Source: an uncultured Lachnospiraceae bacterium
GTDB taxonomy: Bacteria > Bacillota > Clostridia > Lachnospirales > Lachnospiraceae
Direction of reading: 5' to 3'
Length of the DNA stretch: 6,702 nt
Assembly: GCA_946611525.1 (NCBI GenBank)
Contig: CAMODS010000072.1
Span: 1-6,702, forward strand
This document shows, piece after piece, positions 1 through 4,797 of this stretch. A program made the position numbers and the translations under genes. The notes under the pieces are model-generated. The model saw only the letters and a program-made list of their open reading frames with translations. It did no database searches and was not told the origin of the DNA. The first letter of the stretch is position 1. The number at the start of each line of letters is the position of its first letter.

Positions 1-680
1 ATTCCATTACGGATGAAAAGCTTAGGGTTCTTTCGTCCCATGGGGTAGACAGGATATCCGTAAATCCCCAGACACTTCAGCAAAAGACGCTGGACACCAT
101 AGGACGCAGGCATACGGTAGAGGATTTTTTCAACGCCTATACCATGGCAAGGGAATACCCGTTTTTGATAAATACCGACCTTATTGTAGGCCTTCCGGGT
201 GAGGGAGAAAATGAGGTGGGGGATACTCTTGAACGTATCATAAAGCTGGCACCGGACAATCTGACGGTACATTCCCTTGCGAAAAAAAGGGCTTCAAGAC
301 TTACTGAGCAGTGGGATGATTATTTTTTGGATGCCTTTGTTTATACGGACGATATAGAGCGTATGGTTTTTGATGCCGCATCACGACTTGAGATGGAGCC
401 CTACTACATGTACCGGCAAAAGGAGATCGCCGGCAACATGGAAAACGTTGGTTTTGCAAAAAAGGACAAGGAGTGTCTATACAACGTTCTCATGATGGAG
501 GAGGCCTGTGACATTTTAGCCTTTGGTGCGGGAGCGGTGTCAAAGTTCATTCCAAAGCCTTATGGAAATGAGATTTCCAATGCCAAAGCTGAACGCGTAA
601 GAAACCCCAAGGATGTGAAAAACTACATAGACAGGATAGGGGAAACCGTAGAAAAAAAACAAAAAATCTTAAAACTTTAA
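1..680 (+). CDS. hemZ: Coproporphyrinogen dehydrogenase HemZ-like radical SAM protein, 3' part only
   Basis: The gene enters from the left edge; the first complete codon is at base 3, and the frame stays open to TAA at 678-680, giving 225 C-terminal residues. An internal ATG at 144 is not the start, because the 47 codons before it are clearly conserved protein. Visible landmarks are GVDRISVNPQT followed by QKTLDTIGRRHT, then DLIVGLPGE, LTVHSLAKKRASRL and YYMYRQKEIAGNMENVGF, all typical of the HemZ branch of oxygen-independent coproporphyrinogen III oxidase-like proteins. The radical SAM CxxxCxxC cluster motif would lie upstream of the window and cannot be checked. Family members use S-adenosylmethionine and a 4Fe-4S cluster in the cytoplasm, with a proposed role in anaerobic haem synthesis; some relatives are haem chaperones or of unknown function, so the exact substrate is uncertain. 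No intrinsic terminator follows the stop; a new promoter starts within about 25 bases. Confidence 0.88.
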   Translation, partial: SITDEKLRVLSSHGVDRISVNPQTLQQKTLDTIGRRHTVEDFFNAYTMAREYPFLINTDLIVGLPGEGENEVGDTLERIIKLAPDNLTVHSLAKKRASRLTEQWDDYFLDAFVYTDDIERMVFDAASRLEMEPYYMYRQKEIAGNMENVGFAKKDKECLYNVLMMEEACDILAFGAGAVSKFIPKPYGNEISNAKAERVRNPKDVKNYIDRIGETVEKKQKILKL

Positions 681-702
681 ACTGTGAAAAAAACTCAATC
701 TG

Positions 703-711
703 TGCTATAAT
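703..711 (+). promoter_or_regulatory. Extended -10 promoter for the carD operon
   Basis: A perfect TATAAT at 706-711 is preceded by TGC at 703-705, an extended -10 element. The -35 region is poor: TGTGAA at 683-688 lies 17 bases upstream. Transcription would begin near 718, about 43 bases before the ATG at 761. This also argues against the in-frame TTG at 716 as a start codon, since it would sit at the very 5' end of the mRNA without a ribosome binding site. Confidence 0.65.
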
Positions 712-760
712 ATCGTTGTATGCGGCAGAAATGACAATGCAGTCAGACAGAGGTGTGTGG

Positions 761-1300
761 ATGAGTAAATACAATGTCGGAGACTATATAGTTCATGAAA
801 ATTCCGGCGTATGCAAAGTCATAGATATTTCAGAAAAGGCGCTTTCGGGCAGGGGCTCGGAAAAGCTTTACTATAGCCTCGAGCCGGTATACCAGACAGG
901 GGCTTCAGTCACCACACCCGTAGAGAGCAAGGCACGCATACGAGATGTTCATACCAAGGATGAGATGCAAAGCCTTTTAGACAAGGCATTGGAGCTTCCG
1001 GTGGTAGCTGAGGACAATATCAGGGTTTTAGGCGACATCTTCAAGGAGATGATGCAGCGCTTTGATCCGGAGCCTTTAGCCTCCGTGGTAAAGACAGTAT
1101 ATCTCAGAGAGCAGATCCGCATGGCAGCAGGCAAAAAGGTCATGTCCTCCGACGAAAAGGTTATGGCCATTGCCGGCAGAAAGCTTTTTGAAGAGATGGC
1201 ATTTGCACTTGATACGGATATGGACACGGCAGAAAAGATGTTTTTCAAGAATCTGAAAAAGGAAAAGGACAGGTGTATAAAGACACTGTCCATACAGTGA
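761..1300 (+). CDS. CarD/CdnL-family transcriptional regulator
   Basis: This 179-residue cytoplasmic protein begins MSKYNVGDYIVHENSGVCKV, the hallmark of the CarD_CdnL_TRCF domain (roughly residues 1-60), a Tudor-like fold that binds the RNA polymerase beta subunit. The remaining residues (about 70-179) are predicted helical and rich in charged residues, matching the C-terminal domain of CarD/CdnL proteins that contacts promoter DNA. Members modulate open-complex formation at promoters rather than acting as site-specific repressors. The ATG at 761 was chosen because AGAGGTG (749-755) lies 5 bases upstream and because the conserved domain starts there; the frame runs further upstream only into the promoter. 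It is the first gene of an operon, and its TGA overlaps the next start codon as TGATG. Which promoters it controls cannot be read from the sequence. Confidence 0.85.
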   Translation: MSKYNVGDYIVHENSGVCKVIDISEKALSGRGSEKLYYSLEPVYQTGASVTTPVESKARIRDVHTKDEMQSLLDKALELPVVAEDNIRVLGDIFKEMMQRFDPEPLASVVKTVYLREQIRMAAGKKVMSSDEKVMAIAGRKLFEEMAFALDTDMDTAEKMFFKNLKKEKDRCIKTLSIQ

Positions 1301-1959
1301 TGGCAAGACGAAAAAGAAAGACCAGATGGGTTGATATTGTTATTTGTATATTTGCGGCGATCGGTGTGATAAGCACGATCGCCGTATCTGTGCGTGGGAT
1401 AAGGGCACTTTTGGATGTAAAAAAGGTGGTGGAGGAACCGCCTGAGATCACCAGGGAGCTTCTTACAGTAAACGAGTATTCCAGACCCGGGATACCCCTT
1501 GATGTGGTGGACGGGATAGTAGTGCATTATACAGCCAATCCCGGCACCTCGGCAGAGAATAACAGGAGCTACTTTGAGGGGCTAAGGGACTCTCAGAGTA
1601 CGTACGCCAGCAGTCACTATATCATCGGAATAGACGGAGAGATCATCCAGTGTGTTCCTCTTACAGAGCAGGCCTATGCCAGCAATGACAGAAACAAAGA
1701 TACTGTTTCCGTAGAGTGCTGTCATCCCGATGAGACCGGGGAGTTTTCGAAAGAGACATATGATGCGCTGGTGCATCTTACGGCATGGCTCATGGGCGAG
1801 TATGACCTGGACATAGATGATGTGATACGCCATTATGATGTCTCCGGCAAAAACTGCCCCAAGTACTACGTGGAACATCCCGATGAATGGGATGACTTTA
1901 AGACTGATGTGGAAAAATACATAGATACCCATGGTAAAAAGGTGAGGAAGCATGACTGA
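1300..1959 (+). CDS. Membrane-anchored N-acetylmuramoyl-L-alanine amidase (Amidase_2/PGRP fold)
   Basis: The 219-residue product has a basic N-terminus (MARRKRKTR), one hydrophobic segment at about residues 11-31, and an extracytoplasmic catalytic domain from about 65 to 205, so it is probably anchored on the outer face of the membrane. Amidases of this fold cleave the bond between N-acetylmuramic acid and L-alanine in peptidoglycan. The predicted zinc ligands are His76 (VVHYTAN), His178 and Cys186 (RHYDVSGKNCP); Tyr107 (SSHY) and Lys184 match the catalytic Tyr46 and Lys128 of T7 lysozyme, with the same His-to-Cys spacing of 8. The chosen ATG overlaps the carD stop (TGATG), indicating translational coupling. 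A GTG at 1273 would add nine residues and has an AGGA motif only about 3 bases upstream, so it is a weaker alternative. The end overlaps the following phosphatase gene by 8 bases. The exact substrate, wall turnover or spore-related, is unknown. Confidence 0.87.
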   Translation: MARRKRKTRWVDIVICIFAAIGVISTIAVSVRGIRALLDVKKVVEEPPEITRELLTVNEYSRPGIPLDVVDGIVVHYTANPGTSAENNRSYFEGLRDSQSTYASSHYIIGIDGEIIQCVPLTEQAYASNDRNKDTVSVECCHPDETGEFSKETYDALVHLTAWLMGEYDLDIDDVIRHYDVSGKNCPKYYVEHPDEWDDFKTDVEKYIDTHGKKVRKHD

Positions 1960-2455
1960 GGACAGGTACAAAAGGCTGATGGAGGCCCTCGGCTCAAAAG
2001 AGGTATTTGTTTCTCTTATCAATGCGGCTGACAGGATCATAACGGTGGCAGTTTTTTTGGGCTACGTCGCAGGCATCATATACCTTTTTTTTACGGGGTC
2101 CGCTCTTGTCCTTCCAATGATACTGATTCCTGCCATCCCTTTTGTTTTGGTGAGTGTATTTCGTAGGTTATGCGATTCAAAAAGGCCCTATGAGGTGTAC
2201 GATACTCCGCCGATTTTAAAAAAGGATACCAGGGGAAAGAGTTTCCCCAGCAGGCATGTTTTTTCAATCTTTATCATTGGGGTTTCGTTTTATTATTTAT
2301 GGCCCGTTGTAGGAACTGTCATTTTGATCCTTGGAGTCATCCAGGCAGTGATAAGGGTCACCGGCGGAGTCCACTTCATCAGAGACGTGATAGCCGGAGC
2401 TCTTTTTGGGGTGATATCCGGACTTGTCGGCTTTTATCTGATCCTGCCAATTTAA
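1952..2455 (+). CDS. PAP2-family membrane phosphatase
   Basis: This 167-residue integral membrane protein has hydrophobic segments at about residues 29-48, 50-69, 103-117, 119-134 and 146-165. It carries all three parts of the PAP2 phosphatase signature: R71-x6-R78-P79, then PSRH at 99-102, then R135-x5-H141-x3-D145. His102 and His141 would be the phosphotransfer and acid/base histidines. Two positions vary from the textbook signature: Arg for Lys at the start of motif 1, and Arg for Gly in PSGH. Members remove phosphate from lipid phosphates such as undecaprenyl diphosphate or phosphatidylglycerol phosphate. Following a peptidoglycan amidase, recycling of the undecaprenyl carrier is an attractive role, but the substrate is inferred. 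AGGTGAGGA (1940-1949) supports the ATG at 1952, which overlaps the amidase stop by 8 bases. No terminator is apparent after the stop. Confidence 0.87.
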   Translation: MTEDRYKRLMEALGSKEVFVSLINAADRIITVAVFLGYVAGIIYLFFTGSALVLPMILIPAIPFVLVSVFRRLCDSKRPYEVYDTPPILKKDTRGKSFPSRHVFSIFIIGVSFYYLWPVVGTVILILGVIQAVIRVTGGVHFIRDVIAGALFGVISGLVGFYLILPI

Positions 2456-2474
2456 CACAATTGCGCATTTTCCC

Positions 2475-2503
2475 TTGACAAGAGCATCAAAAGTGTGTAT
2501 TAT
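2475..2503 (+). promoter_or_regulatory. Sigma-A-type promoter for rpsT
   Basis: A perfect -35 TTGACA (2475-2480), a 17-base spacer and a -10 TATTAT (2498-2503) form the strongest promoter match in the window. Transcription would start near 2510, leaving a leader of about 129 nt before rpsT. Confidence 0.82.
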
Positions 2504-2509
2504 GTCGTA

Positions 2510-2638
2510 GTGCAAATTTTCCCAATAGGTTGTTGCGCATAGGCGTGACAGCTTCAGGCGAGACATTTTGGTCTCATAAACAAAAGTCGCGAGTTTCGTG
2601 TCACTCCTCGTGACTGTATTGATTTTGGAGGTATAGTT
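2510..2638 (+). promoter_or_regulatory. Structured 5' leader of rpsT
   Basis: Two hairpins can be drawn in this untranslated leader: GAGAC/GTCTC (2560-2564 with 2571-2575, six-base loop) and GTCAC/GTGAC (2600-2604 with 2610-2614, loop TCCTC). TGTCAC at 2599-2604 can instead pair with GTGACA at 2545-2550, so the second hairpin has a competitor. CCTC in its loop (2606-2609) complements GAGG of the Shine-Dalgarno (2628-2631). No U-tract follows either hairpin, so neither is an obvious terminator. Control of S20 synthesis by this leader is an inference. Confidence 0.45.
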
Positions 2639-2641
2639 TTG
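2627..2641 (+). promoter_or_regulatory. Ribosome binding site and TTG start of rpsT
   Basis: GGAGGT at 2627-2632 is followed after six bases by TTG at 2639. No ATG or GTG is placed where it could give the conserved S20 N-terminus ANIKSAKKR, so TTG is the start codon. Confidence 0.85.
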
Positions 2642-2899
2642 GCAAACATTAAATCTGCAAAAAAGAGGATTTTAGTTACTGAGAAGAAGACAGCCCGCAA
2701 CAAGGCTATCAAGTCTGGTGTTAAGACCAGCATCAAGAAGGTAGAGAGCGCTGTAGCTTCAGGCGATAAGGCAGCAGCAGAGGCAGCATTAAAGTCTGCT
2801 ACATCTACTATAGACAGAGCCTGCACAAAGGGTGTATATCACAAGAACAATGCATCCCGCAAGGTTTCACGTCTTGCTTCACAGGTTGCTTCAATGTAA
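2639..2899 (+). CDS. rpsT: 30S ribosomal protein S20
   Basis: The 86-residue basic product reads (M)ANIKSAKKRILVTEKK and contains ARNKAIKSGVKTSIKKV and the C-terminal GVYHKNNASRKVSRLASQV, which is S20 over its full normal length. S20 is a small three-helix protein that binds 16S rRNA during 30S assembly. It starts with TTG, as the E. coli gene also does, with a strong Shine-Dalgarno at ideal spacing. Codon choice is narrow (repeated GCA, AAG, TCT), as expected for a highly expressed gene. It is monocistronic, with its own promoter and leader upstream and an intrinsic terminator about 50 bases past the stop. It converges on holA; the two frames overlap tail to tail by 9 bases (2891-2899). Confidence 0.97.
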   Translation: MANIKSAKKRILVTEKKTARNKAIKSGVKTSIKKVESAVASGDKAAAEAALKSATSTIDRACTKGVYHKNNASRKVSRLASQVASM

Positions 2900-3877
2900 T
2901 GTTAAGAGCTCATTTATAAGAAGCTCACAACCTATTTTAGCGTTCATGCTGCCGATCCGGATCTTATGCTGGATGTCGGCAGCTTTTTCTATTGCACGTC
3001 TTGCACGGCCGGTGGGAAAGCTTCTAAAGTGACCTGCCTTGTCGTGCTTTTTTATCTGCCAATCCTGCATTCCCGTATGGCGCGCAGCTTCACTGTATGA
3101 CAGTCCGTCATCTATCAGCTCACCGGCCATAAGTATCCGGTCAAACTCCCAGATGATCATATGAAGTATCCTTTCGGGCTCCACATTTGCTAAAAGGAGC
3201 ATGTCATACTGCTTCATTGCAGCTGCGCTGTCTCCGGCAGCGATACCGTCAAGAAGGGCAAAAATGCTATCATCATGATATCCGCTCACAATGGCTCGGA
3301 CATCATCGGCAGTGACGGAGTCTCTGCCGTGACAGTAGGAGATGAGCTTTTCCAACTCGTTATTCATGTATGTCATGTTGTTCATGGCTTTGTCTGCGGT
3401 GGTGATATCCAAAAAGGTCTGCCATCCGTCCCGCGTGATCCTAAGCCCGGCACCGCCCAATTTTTCACCGATAGCCCATTTTTCCAGATCGGGGCCGGTA
3501 AGCATATTAAGCTCCTTCACCTTGTAGTTTTTTGAAAAATACTTGTAGGCCGAAAGGCGCTTGTCTACGTTTTTCTCCGTAAATATCACAACGGAGGTGT
3601 CAGGTATGTTTTCGATGGTTTTTGTAAAGATGTCGTTTGATGATTTAAAGAAGTCGGAATTCTCTACCAGGATAACCCGGTGTTCCGCAAAAAAAGGCAA
3701 GGTTCCTATGGCGTCTGTCAAGGCATTAAGATCCACGCCGGGGCCGGTAAACCTGTTGAAGTTCATGGAGGCGGTGTCCTCGGGACGAATCAAAAGCGCC
3801 TCTAAGAGACGCTTTTTGTAAGTGTTTATGAGATAATCCTCGCTACCGAAGATCAAATATGCTCTCGAGATGTCCAT
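2891..3877 (-). CDS. holA: DNA polymerase III subunit delta
   Basis: The 328-residue product matches HolA in length and pattern: an N-terminal region with YLIFGSEDYLI (residues 7-17), the AAA+-like core with LPFFAEHRVILVEN, and a helical C-terminal collar domain ending in NAKIGCELLINELLTLH. Delta is the clamp-loader wrench that opens the beta sliding clamp so it can be placed on DNA. The ATG at 3877 was chosen because AGGAG (3889-3893, read on this strand) lies 11 bases upstream. A TTG at 3886 overlaps the mecA stop but sits only 2 bases from that motif, though it would leave the protein almost unchanged. It follows mecA with a five-base gap and is probably co-transcribed with it. Its 3' end contains the terminator of the convergent rpsT gene, and no terminator of its own is evident. 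Confidence 0.92.
   Translation of the reverse strand: MDISRAYLIFGSEDYLINTYKKRLLEALLIRPEDTASMNFNRFTGPGVDLNALTDAIGTLPFFAEHRVILVENSDFFKSSNDIFTKTIENIPDTSVVIFTEKNVDKRLSAYKYFSKNYKVKELNMLTGPDLEKWAIGEKLGGAGLRITRDGWQTFLDITTADKAMNNMTYMNNELEKLISYCHGRDSVTADDVRAIVSGYHDDSIFALLDGIAAGDSAAAMKQYDMLLLANVEPERILHMIIWEFDRILMAGELIDDGLSYSEAARHTGMQDWQIKKHDKAGHFRSFPTGRARRAIEKAADIQHKIRIGSMNAKIGCELLINELLTLH
2948..2990 (+). terminator. Intrinsic terminator of rpsT, inside holA coding sequence
   Basis: GCTGCCGA (2948-2955) and TCGGCAGC (2976-2983) form a perfect 8-bp GC-rich stem. ATCC (2955-2958) and GGAT (2971-2974) can add an inner, slightly shifted helix. The stem is followed directly by TTTTTCT (2984-2990). On the opposite strand no U-tract follows the hairpin, so termination should work only for rpsT transcripts. 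The same bases encode part of the C-terminal helices of DNA polymerase III delta on the - strand. Confidence 0.88.
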
Positions 3878-3882
3878 ATAGA

Positions 3883-4596
3883 TCAAATCTCCTGAAGATC
3901 CACAAGTGCATGCTCTTTTAAAAGAGGACGACCATGCTCGGACATAATGCCGGTGACGGTTTCGTCATTGAAGATGGCGTTGGAATGCTCAGCCACGGTG
4001 AATACGTTGTGAGCAATCTCCCTCTTGGTCTGAGTCATGCTGAGATGGAAATAATAATGGTCGTTGTATGTATAAAGGTCTGAAGGTATGTCTCCGAGAT
4101 GACTTAAGGCACGTGAAAGTGTAATACAGTCATCTAAAGAGTCAAGCTCTGCCCATATGGTCATAAGTATGGGCTCGTTGTCAGCGGCGCGCTCTAATAT
4201 ACCAAGGGCTGTCTCTATCTGACGACGTCTCTCCTCCTCATCAAAATTGACAGGCTCATAGGGCTTGGCATCGGGGCTGCCTCCTGACAGGATCTCCGAA
4301 AAGTCCCTGAGCTTTTCCTTGAACTGCTGGATCATGGCATGAATGGCTGCGTTGGCATCATCGCTGATCATAAGTGACAGATCACCGTCCTGCATAACTG
4401 AAAGCTGGACATTGAGAGAGTCACCCGTGGCCCTAAAACCTATCTCGTCGCGAGCCTCCTGAAGGACAAATCGTAAAAACTCTTCTGCCTTCCCACGGTC
4501 ATCCATGAGGTCATCAAGCTTAACGCCGACTGCATCCATCTCCTGACGTGAGATGATGCATCTTATGGAATTTTCATTAATCTTTGTAAATTTCAT
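3883..4596 (-). CDS. mecA: MecA-family adaptor protein for ClpC
   Basis: The 237-residue cytoplasmic protein starts MKFTKINENSIRCIISRQEM, a characteristic MecA N-terminus. The N-terminal part (about 1-80), with KAEEFLRFVLQEA and GDSLNVQLSVMQDGDLSLMIS, corresponds to the substrate-binding domain. A charged linker follows (about 105-128, EEERRRQ), then a C-terminal domain (about 140-230) corresponding to the part that binds ClpC. In Bacillus, MecA delivers ComK and other targets to ClpCP and drives ClpC hexamer assembly; the targets here are unknown, and competence control should not be assumed. GAGGT lies six bases before the ATG at 4596. The gene has its own promoter in the divergent region shared with lepA, and holA follows after five bases. 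Confidence 0.88.
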   Translation of the reverse strand: MKFTKINENSIRCIISRQEMDAVGVKLDDLMDDRGKAEEFLRFVLQEARDEIGFRATGDSLNVQLSVMQDGDLSLMISDDANAAIHAMIQQFKEKLRDFSEILSGGSPDAKPYEPVNFDEEERRRQIETALGILERAADNEPILMTIWAELDSLDDCITLSRALSHLGDIPSDLYTYNDHYYFHLSMTQTKREIAHNVFTVAEHSNAIFNDETVTGIMSEHGRPLLKEHALVDLQEI

Positions 4597-4607
4597 AGGC
4601 GTACCTC

Positions 4608-4647
4608 AACTATACTTTTCTTACAATTGATATCGGATTGTATAGTT
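4608..4647 (-). repeat. Perfect 8-bp inverted repeat in the mecA leader
   Basis: AACTATAC (4608-4615) and GTATAGTT (4640-4647) are exact inverted arms around 24 bases. In mecA mRNA the first arm starts at about the predicted 5' end, and the second arm directly abuts the GAGG of the ribosome binding site. It could be a 5'-terminal stem-loop or a dyad operator; the sequence cannot decide between them. Confidence 0.5.
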
Positions 4648-4653
4648 ATCAAT

Positions 4654-4681
4654 ATTATATCAGCATGCGCCGAAAATGCAA
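4654..4681 (-). promoter_or_regulatory. Promoter for mecA-holA
   Basis: Read on the - strand, TTGCAT (4681-4676), a 16-base spacer and TATAAT (4659-4654) form a good sigma-A-type promoter. TGA immediately before the TATAAT adds an extended -10. Transcription would start near 4647, leaving a leader of about 50 nt. Confidence 0.7.
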
Positions 4682-4723
4682 CCAAAAATCACCATATATT
4701 GATGCTATAAACTGTGAAATCTG

Positions 4724-4753
4724 TTGCGACACTGCCATATACTGTGGTATACT
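4724..4753 (+). promoter_or_regulatory. Promoter for lepA
   Basis: TTGCGA (4724-4729), an 18-base spacer and TATACT (4748-4753) make a plausible promoter, with TGG before the -10 giving an extended element. Its -35 lies about 42 bases from that of the divergent mecA promoter, so the two do not overlap. The predicted start is near 4760, giving a leader of about 38 nt. Confidence 0.6.
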
Positions 4754-4797
4754 CCCCGTTAGCGAAGAATCTTATTTAAGGAGAAACTACAACCAAG

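Noticed and set aside
949..1527. Long open frame on the - strand (192 codons) under the carD and amidase genes.
   Set aside because: It lies antisense to two genes with clear protein families, spans their junction, and its translation is low-complexity without any recognisable motif.
1582..2040. A 152-codon - strand open frame under the amidase and PAP2 genes.
   Set aside because: It is a shadow of the coding strand with no family pattern.
2456..2638. Possible terminator for the carD-amidase-PAP2 operon between PAP2 and rpsT.
   Set aside because: The GAGAC/GTCTC hairpin (2560-2575) is short, lacks a U-tract and lies downstream of the rpsT promoter, so it is better explained as part of the rpsT leader.
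2906..2926. Hairpin GAGCT/AGCTC just after the rpsT stop as its terminator.
   Set aside because: Only five base pairs, an 11-base loop and no U-tract; the stem at 2948-2983 followed by TTTTTCT is far stronger.
678..4719. The 12-base word TAAACTGTGAAA occurs at 678-689 and 4708-4719, near the carD and lepA promoters.
   Set aside because: One AT-rich 12-base match is about what chance gives in a 6.7-kb window. It lies at different distances from the two -10 boxes, so a shared regulator is not supported.
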